A stretch of 63,018 nucleotides of DNA from Cyanobacteria bacterium REEB67. Its GTDB lineage: Bacteria; Cyanobacteriota; Vampirovibrionia; Obscuribacterales; Obscuribacteraceae. Positions 33,473 through 42,758 of this stretch are shown here, piece by piece; position 1 is the stretch's first letter; each line of letters opens with the position of its first letter. The notes beneath the pieces are model-generated. The model searched no databases. It saw nothing but the letters and a program-made list of their open reading frames with translations, and was not told where the DNA came from. A program made the position numbers and the translations under genes. The stretch spans positions 1 to 63,018 of the forward strand of contig JAGXAB010000029.1 in the NCBI GenBank assembly GCA_018971775.1. The letters run 5' to 3'.

Positions 33473-34369
33473 ATGAGAGTGAAGTTTGCAAGAGAGATCG
33501 ACAAAAAGGCAGGGACAATTACCGGGATGTTAATCAAAGAAATGACGCGCGCCGATCTGCTCACGGCCATAGAATGGGCAGCCGCTGAAGGCTGGAATCC
33601 CGGCAAAAATGACATCGACTCTTTTTACGACACGGACAGGGAAGGTTTCCTCGGCGGTTTTCTCGACGGCCGCATGATCGCCAGCATATCGGCGGTCCGC
33701 TACAGCGGCGATTTTGGCTTTATTGGATTTTATATAGTCGTACCGGAGGAGCGCGGCAAAGGCTATGGCTATACCCTCTGGCAGGCGGCCATGGCACGGC
33801 TGGGCAAAGGCAATATTGGTCTCGACGGCGTACCGGCCCAGGTGATCAATTACGAACGGTCCGGATTCAGGAGCGCTTATAAGACCAGCCGCTATGGCCA
33901 TCCGAGCTGGCAGCAGGCCGAGGCCTGCGAGCCTTCCAGATCCGTCAGCGATCTATCGGCAACAAATATGGACAAAGTTATCAATTATGACAAAAATTTC
34001 GTCCCGGCCCCGAGGCCGACTCTAATTAAAAACTGGCTACGACAAAAAGAGTCAATCGCCAGGGTTTTGCTTGATAAGGATGAAGTCAAAGGCTACGGTG
34101 TGATCAGACCGAGCCGCGATGGCTATAAAATCGGGCCCCTCTTTGCCGAGGACGAAGAGGCTGCCGAAGCCATTTTCCAGGCACTTGTATCAAACGTCTG
34201 CGGGCAGGCCGTTTACATCGACGTGCCCGGACCAAACGAAGCGGGGCTGACCCTGGCGACAAAACACGGCATGCAGCCGATGTTCGAATGTATGCGTATG
34301 TACACGCAAGGCGAGCCGACTTTACCGATCGGCAAAATCTACGGCAGTACGTCATTTGAGTTAGGGTAA
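33473..34369 (+). CDS. tandem GNAT acetyltransferase
   Basis: 298 residues; the first 18 (before MLIKEMTRADL, ATG 33527) may not be translated. The N-terminal GNAT domain has the acetyl-CoA motif VVPEERGKGYGYTLWQAA. The C-terminal half (about 165-290) is a second, degenerate GNAT-like domain (GYGVIRPSRDGYKIGPLFA, AVYIDVPGPNEAGLTLATKHGM), the arrangement of the Acetyltransf_18 family, in which the second domain may bind substrate. Acceptor unknown. It is divergent from the SecD-head-like gene with only 50 nt between. Confidence 0.85.
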   Translation: MRVKFAREIDKKAGTITGMLIKEMTRADLLTAIEWAAAEGWNPGKNDIDSFYDTDREGFLGGFLDGRMIASISAVRYSGDFGFIGFYIVVPEERGKGYGYTLWQAAMARLGKGNIGLDGVPAQVINYERSGFRSAYKTSRYGHPSWQQAEACEPSRSVSDLSATNMDKVINYDKNFVPAPRPTLIKNWLRQKESIARVLLDKDEVKGYGVIRPSRDGYKIGPLFAEDEEAAEAIFQALVSNVCGQAVYIDVPGPNEAGLTLATKHGMQPMFECMRMYTQGEPTLPIGKIYGSTSFELG

Positions 34370-34433
34370 AATAAGGGCTTGCCCTCCCGCCTATGGTCCA
34401 GCGACAAGAGAGCCTTCAAAGGAAAGCATCCAA

Positions 34434-37262
34434 ATGCCAGACCGTATTGATGATTTCATCTCCGCCCTCCAGGATGAAATCGAAACGGTCAAGAAGAGCA
34501 AGGCTGGCGCTTTAGACCTTCAAGCCGGCTCTCTATGCACCAACCTCGGTCAGACATGGATTTATTCATTTACGGCAGCGAGACTATTAAATAGCGAAGA
34601 TGAAACGCCGGCAAAACTTTGCGTCGACGGCAAAAATCTGGACTGCTCTATCGTCTTTTGCAATGGCACTCATGTGCAAATCGCCGTCGGAGAGTCGCTC
34701 GGGCAGTCAATCGCCGCGGCACAACTAACGACCAATCGCGCCGCTGTGCTGGTCAAACTGGTCGAAAAACTGCGCGAGGCAAAAAGCAATCGCAAAATTT
34801 TCCAGCTCGCCGATGAAGTCTTTGCCGGACGCTCAAAGTCCATAGTCAAATTCGGCAGCCGGGCGAAATACAAGCATGAAGCGCTGAACGCCCCGAACCC
34901 CTCGCAGGCCGAAGCGATTGAAAACTCCTTTTGCAATTCTCTGGCTGTGATCTGGGGACCACCCGGCACCGGGAAAACCAGAACAATCGCCAGGGCAGTC
35001 GAGGCACACCTGGAAGCCGGACGCAGGGTGCTCCTCGTTTCTCACGCGAACGCCGCAGTCGATGCAGCCCTGGAAGAAATAGCCGTTCAACTGGCCAAAA
35101 CTTACTATGCCGAAGGCAAAATCGTCCGCCTCGGCCGCCCCAAGGACAAACGTCTGGAGACGCGCTGTCCACTGGTCCTGGCCGACAGCGTCATGGCGAC
35201 GAGAAGTGCGCACTTGGTCGAGGAGCTCGAGCAGCTCTCGATACAAGTCAGGCCGCTGGACCTTCACCTGAAGCAGTGCCAGGCCTACAAGCAGGCGGCC
35301 GACAAAGTGCGAGAACTCGAAAAAGAACAACAGCGGCCGACGCAAGTTGCACCCTACCAGCAGCGCCTGCAGCAAATACATGCCGATATCGCCAGGGCCG
35401 AAGCAGAGATCGCCTACGCTCACAGCAATGGCTCGGCGCCATCGCTCAAAGAGCATTTGAATGACCTCAAAATTTTCATCGGCGGCCGCAAACGCTTCGC
35501 CAGCGAAATCGAAGAAAAGCTCGCCACACATGCCGCCAGCGCCGACCAACGGGAGCAGGAATTAGCGGAAGCTAACCGCATCTTCGACGAATTGATGGAT
35601 GCCACCGCTATTTCGCCAAATGATGTGGGCGGAAGAATCGATAAGCTGAGTACGCAAGTCAATGCTCTCAACGCACGCATCAAAGAGCTGGAGAAAGAAA
35701 TAGCTTCAGGCAGACAAAATGTGATGAGTGAGGCGCGTGTGGTCGGCACCTCACTCTCGAAGCTATTTTACACAAATGCACTTAGCGATCAAAGCTTTGA
35801 CATTTTGATTCTTGATGAAGCGAGCATGGCACCGCTCCCCCATCTCTACTACGCCTTAAGCAAAGTCAGCCTGGGAGCGACACTGGTCGGCGATTTCAAA
35901 CAATTGCCGCCGATCGTCACGGCCGAAACGCCAACTGCGAGAAAATGGCTCGGAGATAATATTTTTGATCAGCTCGATATCAACAGTGCCGACAAAGCCA
36001 GACAGACTGCGCTGGTTTCGATGCTCGACACCCAATACCGCATGGCACCGGAAATCGGCATGGTGGCAAGCGAATTGTTTTACGGAGGCATGCTGCAGAA
36101 CGCGCCGAGTACTAACGATTTAGGATTGCACGACTCGATCTTCGGCGACCGGCGCATCGTTATCATCGATACTTCACAGGTCGATCCCTGGTGCATTACT
36201 CCACCGAGCGGCAGTCGCCTCAATATTTATTCCGCCGGACTTGCAGTCAAAATCGCCGAGCGCCTGCTGCGCGAGCACACCGACATTTCGCTCGGCGTAG
36301 CCACGCCCTATAGACCACAGGCTGAATTTATCGCCCGCGTCATCGACGGCGACGGCCTCGGCGAACGTGCCACTGTTAACACCGTGCATAGCTTCCAGGG
36401 CGGTGAATGCAGCGCCATCATCTTTGACTGCGTGGACGGCAAAGGCAGCAAAAAATCATTGCTCGACGATAACGTCAACGGCCCCTTAAATGGCCATGCC
36501 AGCGACCATGTAATCAGCAGCGCGCGCATCGGACATCTGGATAACATCCGCGCCATGCGCAAATCCATGGCGGATGTTATTTTAAACGTGGCTCTGACTA
36601 GAGCACGCAGCCTTTTTGTCTTGATCGTCAACAAGCATTATTTCGCCGGCGAAATGAAAGACAGCATCCTGAGCCGCTTCATCGAAGCGCTATCCAGTCA
36701 GGCCCTGACTATAGACGCCCGCGACATCGACGAGAGCTTCGCCGTGCGGCCGCTCGAAGAGCCGCAGCCCACCTACGCGCCAAGCAATACGGCCCACACA
36801 CCTTCAAACCCGAATTACGCGCCGGTAGCTTACCAAGGACAGCTCTTCGACGAGAAAAATTTCTGGAGCGTATTCGACAGAGATCTGTCAGCGGCACAAA
36901 AGAAAGTATCTATTGTCAGTCCATTTTTGACGAGTAAACGTAGTCTCCACTTCTTCGACAACTTCGAAGATCTGACCGCGCGCGGAGTGAAAGTAGCTGT
37001 CTACACGAGACCTCCAAACGAACACAGTCAAGATTTCATGACAAAAGAAGCCGAAGTCGTGATCCGACAACTGGAAAACATCGGCGTCGTCGTCTTGCTG
37101 CGCCCGAAAATCCATCAAAAAGTTGTGATTATCGACGATGACATCTGCTGGGAAGGCAGCCTCAACGTCCTCAGCCACAAAGATTCGCTCGAACAAATGC
37201 GCCGTCTGCGCGGTGCGGCGATCGCCTCTGAGCTGAGAGCCAATCTGCGCCTTAACGACTGA
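34434..37262 (+). CDS. SF1 (Upf1-like) helicase fused to a PLD nuclease-like domain
   Basis: 942 residues. Helicase motifs in order: Walker A GPPGTGKT with Lys181; Walker B ILDEASMAPLPH; motif III GDFKQLPPIV; motif IV DTQYRMAPEIG; motif V NTVHSFQGGE; motif VI NVALTRARSLF. A coiled-coil insertion (about 285-430) lies between Walker A and B. After a Pro/Gln-rich linker the last 130 residues form one PLD half: KIHQKVVIID (His894, Lys896) followed by EGSLNVLS. PLD enzymes act as dimers, so two chains would form the active site. Likely a nucleic-acid remodelling nuclease in repair or phage defence. AAAGGAAAG precedes the ATG. Confidence 0.92.
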   Translation: MPDRIDDFISALQDEIETVKKSKAGALDLQAGSLCTNLGQTWIYSFTAARLLNSEDETPAKLCVDGKNLDCSIVFCNGTHVQIAVGESLGQSIAAAQLTTNRAAVLVKLVEKLREAKSNRKIFQLADEVFAGRSKSIVKFGSRAKYKHEALNAPNPSQAEAIENSFCNSLAVIWGPPGTGKTRTIARAVEAHLEAGRRVLLVSHANAAVDAALEEIAVQLAKTYYAEGKIVRLGRPKDKRLETRCPLVLADSVMATRSAHLVEELEQLSIQVRPLDLHLKQCQAYKQAADKVRELEKEQQRPTQVAPYQQRLQQIHADIARAEAEIAYAHSNGSAPSLKEHLNDLKIFIGGRKRFASEIEEKLATHAASADQREQELAEANRIFDELMDATAISPNDVGGRIDKLSTQVNALNARIKELEKEIASGRQNVMSEARVVGTSLSKLFYTNALSDQSFDILILDEASMAPLPHLYYALSKVSLGATLVGDFKQLPPIVTAETPTARKWLGDNIFDQLDINSADKARQTALVSMLDTQYRMAPEIGMVASELFYGGMLQNAPSTNDLGLHDSIFGDRRIVIIDTSQVDPWCITPPSGSRLNIYSAGLAVKIAERLLREHTDISLGVATPYRPQAEFIARVIDGDGLGERATVNTVHSFQGGECSAIIFDCVDGKGSKKSLLDDNVNGPLNGHASDHVISSARIGHLDNIRAMRKSMADVILNVALTRARSLFVLIVNKHYFAGEMKDSILSRFIEALSSQALTIDARDIDESFAVRPLEEPQPTYAPSNTAHTPSNPNYAPVAYQGQLFDEKNFWSVFDRDLSAAQKKVSIVSPFLTSKRSLHFFDNFEDLTARGVKVAVYTRPPNEHSQDFMTKEAEVVIRQLENIGVVVLLRPKIHQKVVIIDDDICWEGSLNVLSHKDSLEQMRRLRGAAIASELRANLRLND

Positions 37263-37301
37263 CGACTCAAATACAATTATTTATGCCGGTAGAAAAACGG
37301 A

Positions 37302-37514
37302 TCAGATCATCTTTGCCAATCGCGATAGACCACAGTATTCAACTGCCTGCGCAGTCCCTTCCGCCAGCAGGCGATCGACTTCAGCGTATCGCTCTGCTCT
37401 AATTAAATTGATAAATCGCCAATAGGCGCTTTCGAGGACGACGAGTTCATCTGGTTTTTGTACCCCGATGCGCTGAAAAGTGGCGTCCGATTCTCGCAGC
37501 CGGTAAATCCGCAA
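37302..37514 (-). CDS. possible small protein, 70 aa
   Basis: The frame opens with a TTG 13 nt after the phosphofructokinase stop, without a clear ribosome site. The product has two amphipathic helices (ESAYWRFINLIRAERYAEVDRLLAEG and a C-terminal AVEYCGLSRLAKMI). Composition looks like a real protein and the position is compatible with translation coupled to pfk. No family recognised. Confidence 0.45.
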   Translation of the reverse strand: MRIYRLRESDATFQRIGVQKPDELVVLESAYWRFINLIRAERYAEVDRLLAEGTAQAVEYCGLSRLAKMI

Positions 37515-37527
37515 GTTGACGATCGGG

Positions 37528-38733
37528 TTAATAAACTCGCTTGGGCGTACCGGTCACTTTTACCGCGTCCACCTTATTTGCTTCCGGTTTGCGACCGAAG
37601 CATACACCGAGAGTTTCATAGAGGGCAACGTCAGCAGGGGACACGAGGCGCTGCACGATCGCTTCTTTGACATCCATATATTCTAGCTTTCCGGCCTGGT
37701 AGGAGACCATGGTGACGCCGAAGACTCCCTGAGAAATAAGCTCCACGGCACCAGCTCCGACTTCCAGACCGAAGTTTGAATCGACCGGTGTGGTGCTGCC
37801 GCAGCGGACGAGGTGACCGGGGCGCAGGTCGCGCACTTCCGGGATCTCGTATACGCCGGCGACGAACTGACCGGTGCGTTTCATGAAGGCTTTGATTTCA
37901 GGATCAGCCTTGATGCGGTCTTCAATCTGCTTGACCACGTATTTACCGGCTCCGATCAATTTGCGGTGACCGAAGGAGTCGGGCTCTGAGCTCATGTCGA
38001 CGAGCTCGTTGCCGGAAGCGTCACGCAGACCTTCGGCGACGACGACAGTGGCCGTGCCGGCGTGCACATCGCTATTTTCGATGCGCTTGATAAACTTATC
38101 GCGCACAACCTTGTAAAGGACATCGAAGTCCACGGGGATTTCAGGAATCAAAATGGCATCGACATCGGCGGCCACACCGCCGCGAAAAGCCGTGTGACCG
38201 GCATAGCGCCCGAAGACTTCCATGACGATAATGCGATTGTGAGTACGACCGGTTGTCTTGATGTCGTGCAATTGCTGGGCAATGCGATTGATCGTGCTGT
38301 CGCCGCCAACGCTGTAGGGCATCAAGTCGAGGTCCATTGTCTTAGGCGCATGCACGCAGGGAATGCCCTGGGCGGAGAGATCGACTACGACGCTGCCTGT
38401 GTCATCGCCGCCGGCGATAACCAGCGCATCCAGGCCAAACTTTTTCAGGCCTTCTTTGATGCGGTCGTACTTTTTGTCGTCTTTAATCTTGGAGACTTTG
38501 ACGCGCGAATTGCCGGCCTCGCTGCCGGCGACAAAAACGTCGATTGCTTCGATGCGATCCGCCGTCAGCTCGGTCAATTTGGCAATATCGACGAGGTTGT
38601 ACAGTCCGGCATAGCCATTGGGGATGATATAGGCCTGCATGCCTTTGTGCAGAGCCGTCAGAGCCGCGCCCTTGATGACGCCATTGAGGCCGCCGCAATC
38701 GCCACCTGATGTGATAATGCCAATCTTTTCCAC
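37528..38733 (-). CDS. 6-phosphofructokinase, predicted pyrophosphate-dependent type
   Basis: 401 residues from the GTG at 38733, which has AAAGGAG 6 nt upstream; an ATG at 38781 would add 16 residues with no homology. Phosphorylates fructose 6-phosphate in glycolysis. The phosphoryl-donor loop reads GGDD (Asp110-Asp111), and the catalytic loop is PKTMDLD with Lys131 and Asp134. Asp instead of Gly in GGDG(S) together with Lys before TID are the known residues that fix pyrophosphate, rather than ATP, as the donor. Fructose-6-P contacts lie in MEVFGRYAG and TPVDSNFG. The TMDLD in place of the usual TIDND is a variation. Confidence 0.93.
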   Translation of the reverse strand: MEKIGIITSGGDCGGLNGVIKGAALTALHKGMQAYIIPNGYAGLYNLVDIAKLTELTADRIEAIDVFVAGSEAGNSRVKVSKIKDDKKYDRIKEGLKKFGLDALVIAGGDDTGSVVVDLSAQGIPCVHAPKTMDLDLMPYSVGGDSTINRIAQQLHDIKTTGRTHNRIIVMEVFGRYAGHTAFRGGVAADVDAILIPEIPVDFDVLYKVVRDKFIKRIENSDVHAGTATVVVAEGLRDASGNELVDMSSEPDSFGHRKLIGAGKYVVKQIEDRIKADPEIKAFMKRTGQFVAGVYEIPEVRDLRPGHLVRCGSTTPVDSNFGLEVGAGAVELISQGVFGVTMVSYQAGKLEYMDVKEAIVQRLVSPADVALYETLGVCFGRKPEANKVDAVKVTGTPKRVY

Positions 38734-38882
38734 GAGCGTCTCCTTTGCCTTTATGCCGGTGCAATCCTGGATATTTAGCATGTTGAAGTCGCCAATTAAT
38801 CTTGACTACCAGGCTGGACACCAGGAGAGTTACATTTATCTGCAATCGCAGTTGAAATGTTTAATTGTCAGTTCGCGACCCG

Positions 38883-39914
38883 TCAGTGTAGCGGCGCGTA
38901 CATGGCGTTAGTCTCGGGATTGACAGCGCGCGCGCCGCCGGGGACGACGAAAACTACTTTGGGAAACGCTTTGCGCAGGTTTTTGAATTGATCGATTGTG
39001 TAGACGCGACCGGGCAGCATGACGTATTCGAGGGCCATGCCTTTCAGCCGCATCAGTCCGTTATAGCTGATTGAGGTACCGCCCAGCACAAGACCATTCA
39101 GGCTCTTCAGTTTAATCAGATTATCCACAGAACGATCGGTAATCTTGGCGTTGGCGCCGATGTCGAGGAAGGTGAGCTTGCTGCAGCCAATCAAATTTCG
39201 GACACCGTTGTCACTAATACCGGTAGAGCTCAAATTGAGCGCATCCAGGCGACTGACCGCGGATAAATATTTGAGATTTTCGTCTTTGATTGGATTGCAA
39301 TTGAGTGCCAATACTCTGAGATTTTTCAGTCGGGCAAAATCGGCAAAACAGGTCCCCTCGATCATCGCAGCAAAGGCTGATATCTCCTGCACCTCAGGCA
39401 AATCACGGGCGAATATCGCTCCCTTGTCCGAGGCGTCGGAGCGATCGAGATTGAGCTTGATTAAGCTTTTAAGCCGTCCGATACGAGCCAGTGCCCTGTC
39501 GCACATTCCATCTTCCGAATCGTCCATCGATGATGCTGTTATTTCCAGGCAGTCGACGCCAATTGGCGGAAGACAAAGGATCAAATCAGGTTTCTCGTAG
39601 AAACGACGACTGGGCACAAAAGTGACATATTTGCCTGCAGGTACATTTATCTGACCACGCGCCGCACCGCTGCGACATTTTTCAGCTGCTTCCCCCGGAT
39701 AATCGGCAATGTTGATTTGTCCGAGCGTAAAATCTTTTGGAAAATTGAAAACGCAGGCCTTCTTCGCAGCCGGGCGAAATGTGATGCGACCGGAAAGATC
39801 CTGGGAGGCAGCCTCGACAAAAGACGCGCTCACGGCAAAAACACCGACAGCAAGTCCAAAACATATTGCAGATTTAATGGCAACTTTAGCCGTTGCCTCG
39901 GGGCCAAAACACAT
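38883..39914 (-). CDS. secreted leucine-rich-repeat protein
   Basis: 343 residues from the ATG at 39914 (GGAG 6 nt upstream). A signal peptide (AICFGLAVGVFAVSASFVEAAS) leads into a beta-rich domain (about 40-130), followed by six to seven LRRs (LKSLIKLNLDRSDASDKGA, LKNLRVLALNCNPIKDENLKYL, VSRLDALNLSSTGISDNGV, CSKLTFLDIGANAKITDRSV, LKSLNGLVLGGTSISYNGL). The repeats resemble the RI-like/GALA style found in Planctomycetes and Melainabacteria. It likely binds a protein outside the cytoplasm. It is divergent from the DUF202 gene, with a hairpin between. Confidence 0.83.
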   Translation of the reverse strand: MCFGPEATAKVAIKSAICFGLAVGVFAVSASFVEAASQDLSGRITFRPAAKKACVFNFPKDFTLGQINIADYPGEAAEKCRSGAARGQINVPAGKYVTFVPSRRFYEKPDLILCLPPIGVDCLEITASSMDDSEDGMCDRALARIGRLKSLIKLNLDRSDASDKGAIFARDLPEVQEISAFAAMIEGTCFADFARLKNLRVLALNCNPIKDENLKYLSAVSRLDALNLSSTGISDNGVRNLIGCSKLTFLDIGANAKITDRSVDNLIKLKSLNGLVLGGTSISYNGLMRLKGMALEYVMLPGRVYTIDQFKNLRKAFPKVVFVVPGGARAVNPETNAMYAPLH

Positions 39915-40025
39915 GAACATCTCCGAATTATAACCTTGTCGCTCGACAGACAATCACGAGATCTTCACGTGATGTCACCTACCGTGAACATGTTCAACCT
40001 GCAATCTGAACAAAAACAATTCACC

Positions 40026-40064
40026 AAAAACCGGACGCTCGCACCACTCGAGCTTCCGGTTTTT
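40026..40064. other. A/T-flanked hairpin between divergent genes
   Basis: AAAAACCGGACGCTCG (40026-40041) pairs with CGAGCTTCCGGTTTTT (40049-40064) with one mismatch and a 7-nt loop. It has the shape of a bidirectional intrinsic terminator but lies between two divergent start codons, about 110 nt and 65 nt away. It may be an attenuator in one of the leaders or the end of a small RNA. Confidence 0.55.
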
Positions 40065-40129
40065 GGCATTTTGAGCCATGGACAAACTATAATTGGCGGG
40101 CAATGTAGAAATTTAACAGATGACACGGA

Positions 40130-40576
40130 ATGCCCGACGAAAATAGAATCAAGTCCATTCAAGAAGCACAACAAAAACAAGACATGCCTGTCGTCAAAGC
40201 CGAATTGCTGAGCGGCAATGACATGGCCGTAGTCCGGACAGCTCTGGCACTGGATCGCACCCTGCTTGCCTGGGTACGCACGTCACTCACACTGATTGGT
40301 TTTGGTTTCGCCCTGGCCCGCTATATAAATCACCTGATAGAAGTCGGCGCCTTGCACGGCTTAAGCACAACCTACCCACGGGAAGTCGGCGCGGCACTGA
40401 TGGCTCTCGGGGTATCCGCTTTGCTTGGCGGTGCGGTCGAATATGTGCGCACCGTCAAAAAATTAAGGCCCGGCACAAGCCCCTGGTCGGTATCACTGGT
40501 AGTGGCGGTAGTACTGGCGTTACTCAGCACCGTACTGATTATCGGCCTACTGTTCGAGATCTCAAGGGATAGCTAG
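40130..40576 (+). CDS. DUF202-family small membrane protein
   Basis: 148 residues. A polar N-terminus leads into the DUF202 hallmark RTALALDRTLLAWVRTSLTLIGFGFALAR, then two more membrane segments (GAALMALGVSALLGGAVEY and SLVVAVVLALLSTVLIIGLLF). This three-span family (YidH/YidG-like) is widespread; function not established. A DUF202 core without any fused SPX domain. GGA lies directly before the ATG. It faces the epimerase gene tail to tail with 10 nt between. Confidence 0.85.
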   Translation: MPDENRIKSIQEAQQKQDMPVVKAELLSGNDMAVVRTALALDRTLLAWVRTSLTLIGFGFALARYINHLIEVGALHGLSTTYPREVGAALMALGVSALLGGAVEYVRTVKKLRPGTSPWSVSLVVAVVLALLSTVLIIGLLFEISRDS

Positions 40577-40586
40577 CCGTTCCGCT

Positions 40587-41591
40587 CTATTTGGACCAGT
40601 AGTATTCACGGTTCTTTCGATAGTACTCACAGGTTTTAGCCAGGCCATTAGCCAAGGTGGTGGTAGGTTCCCAGCCCACGATGCGGCGAATTTTTGTGAT
40701 GTCCGAGTAAAAATCACCCGGTTCCTGCGCCTTGCGTTCGGCGGAAAAGTCGGCATATTCCCACTTTCCACTGCCGGCAACGGAAACAATCGCCTCGACA
40801 AGCTCAAGGAAGCTCACCGGGATATCCGATCCGACATTGAAAATTTCGCCGTAAGCAGCTTCGGTACTGGCCGATTTTATGATCGCTTCGACAGTATCGT
40901 CGACATAGCAAAAATCGCGCAGGATGCTGCCGTCACCAAAGACTTTGATTGTGTCGTTATCGAGAGCGAGGCGCACAAACCAGTTGCACACACCGAAGTG
41001 CGAATGCATCATCTGAGAACGCGGTCCATAAATATTGCTCAAGCGCAGTAAAACGGCACGGACACCGTGCACATCGTTATAGACTTTGATGATTTTCTCA
41101 GCGGTCAGATTGGATATTTCGTAGATGCCTTTAGGATTGGTGGGCGCTTCCTCGTTAACAGGCAGCGATACGGAAGAACCATATTGACCGCGTGTGCCAG
41201 TGTAAACGCAAACAGCGGAGGGATTGTATTTACGCAAAGACTCCATCAAAAAAGCGGTGCCGGTGATGTTCATTTCAATATCGGGAAATGGATTGGAAAG
41301 ACTCATCAAATGACTGACCTGACCGGCCAGGTGGAAGACATAGTCCTGTCCGCGCACCAGATAATTGAGGGCAGACTGATCGCGGATGTCGCAGTAATTG
41401 ACTCGCACTCTATCTTTAACCGGCGCCAGGTTAAACTCATTGCCGCCATAATCGGGGATCATCGAGTCGAGCACAGTTACTTTGGCGCCGAGATTGGCCA
41501 GGCGGATCGCCAGATTGGAGCCGATAAATCCCATACCACCGGTGATAAGCGCCGCTTTGCCCTTAAAAGCTGTCCGTACGGAGTCCATCAT
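40587..41591 (-). CDS. NAD-dependent epimerase/dehydratase-like protein lacking the catalytic Lys
   Basis: 334 residues from the ATG at 41591. The N-terminal Rossmann motif is ALITGGMGFIGSNLAIRLA (GxxGxxG), and the family phrases FHLAGQVSH, VYTGTRGQYG and RLSNIYGP are present, so it is an extended SDR acting on a nucleotide sugar such as a UDP- or dTDP-hexose. The catalytic YxxxK motif reads Tyr157-Glu-Ile-Ser-Asn161 (YEISN), so Lys is replaced by Asn. It may use another Lys (for example in AEKI just after) or have lost redox chemistry. It is 88 nt downstream of the rhomboid gene. Confidence 0.85.
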   Translation of the reverse strand: MMDSVRTAFKGKAALITGGMGFIGSNLAIRLANLGAKVTVLDSMIPDYGGNEFNLAPVKDRVRVNYCDIRDQSALNYLVRGQDYVFHLAGQVSHLMSLSNPFPDIEMNITGTAFLMESLRKYNPSAVCVYTGTRGQYGSSVSLPVNEEAPTNPKGIYEISNLTAEKIIKVYNDVHGVRAVLLRLSNIYGPRSQMMHSHFGVCNWFVRLALDNDTIKVFGDGSILRDFCYVDDTVEAIIKSASTEAAYGEIFNVGSDIPVSFLELVEAIVSVAGSGKWEYADFSAERKAQEPGDFYSDITKIRRIVGWEPTTTLANGLAKTCEYYRKNREYYWSK

Positions 41592-41678
41592 TATGCCGCC
41601 TTTGTTTTTGCCACCCCTATAAATAAATGCACGCAGTACAAAATGCAAGAGCATGCAACTCAGATTACGCCTCTTAAA

Positions 41679-42653
41679 TCATTGCTGCGCGTTGTGGCGC
41701 TTGACGAAATCTTCCAGGGCACGCCGAATGTACTGGGCTCTGGTATTTTTCGGATCGATGGAGAGCACTTTGTCACAATCGGCAAGGGCTTCCGGAATGC
41801 GGCGCATTTCGGCAATTACACTGGCGTGAAGCAATAAAATATTGACATTGTCGGGTGCTAGTCGTACGGCCTGATCCAGTTTGGCAGCGGCAGCAGGCAA
41901 ATCGGGCTTGTCGATCAGTGGCATCGCTTCTTTTACCAGGATGAGGGCAGGCAGAGATTTATCCTGACCAATAGTGCCACTCTCGATCCAAAAAGTAAGA
42001 AGTGCCAGAGCGCTGAAGAAAGAGACGATGGCAAAATCCTTCCAGCACCAGCGCACACGCAGATCCGAGAAACGAGCAAAGGCTACACCGCAAGCGATAC
42101 CACCGACCATGCCGCCGAAGTGGCAAGCGTAGTCAATACCGGGGGCAAGATTGGAGATGTAGAGGACGAGGCCGAGTGTGATAATCTGACGCAATCGATA
42201 AGTCCAACTGCTCTGACCCTTTTCATCGGTAAGCAGTTGCAAAATCATATAAAAGCCGAACAGTCCGACAATCGCGCCGGACGCGCCCACTCCTTCTACC
42301 CAGGGCCGCCAGCCAATACTGGTCAGAGCGCCAAAAGCACCAGAGATAAAATAGAGACAGAAAAAACGCGAACTACCGAGAGGCTTTTCCAGCAGCCGGC
42401 CGAAGATGAACAGACTGAACATATTCATCGCGATGTGAGCCAGATTGCTGTGCAAGAACATACTGGTCAAAAGACGCCAATACTGGTGCTCGACAAAAAC
42501 AGCGGCACCAAAGGAAGCGCCCATCTTGTAAAGCACGAGAGTATCCGGATCGGACAGACTATCGAGTGAAGATTGGTCGATATAAAAGCCAAAGACGACT
42601 AGGTTGGCAATGATCAGGCAAATGGTAACAGGCATAGGCAGATTGTAGCTCAA
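41679..42653 (-). CDS. rhomboid intramembrane serine protease with C-terminal TPR
   Basis: 324 residues from a TTG at 42653 (ATG 42635 is an alternative). Six membrane segments; the rhomboid signatures are HSNLAHIAMNMFSLFIFG, the catalytic Ser125 in GASGAIVG and His178 in ACHFGGMVGG. The last about 75 residues form a TPR-like helical region (LDQAVRLAPDNVNILLLHASVI and EALADCDKVLSIDPKNTRA), a fusion that is known in rhomboids and may present substrates or partners. The cut substrates are unknown. Confidence 0.92.
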   Translation of the reverse strand: MSYNLPMPVTICLIIANLVVFGFYIDQSSLDSLSDPDTLVLYKMGASFGAAVFVEHQYWRLLTSMFLHSNLAHIAMNMFSLFIFGRLLEKPLGSSRFFCLYFISGAFGALTSIGWRPWVEGVGASGAIVGLFGFYMILQLLTDEKGQSSWTYRLRQIITLGLVLYISNLAPGIDYACHFGGMVGGIACGVAFARFSDLRVRWCWKDFAIVSFFSALALLTFWIESGTIGQDKSLPALILVKEAMPLIDKPDLPAAAAKLDQAVRLAPDNVNILLLHASVIAEMRRIPEALADCDKVLSIDPKNTRAQYIRRALEDFVKRHNAQQ

Positions 42654-42758
42654 GCCGCGCGCATTTCGCTGCCCAGGGGTTCAGAAAAGCCAGTGGCGGG
42701 TACAAAGCTTGAAAGGTTACTAGCATCCCCTTGACCAGAACGCACGCAGAGCAGGACG

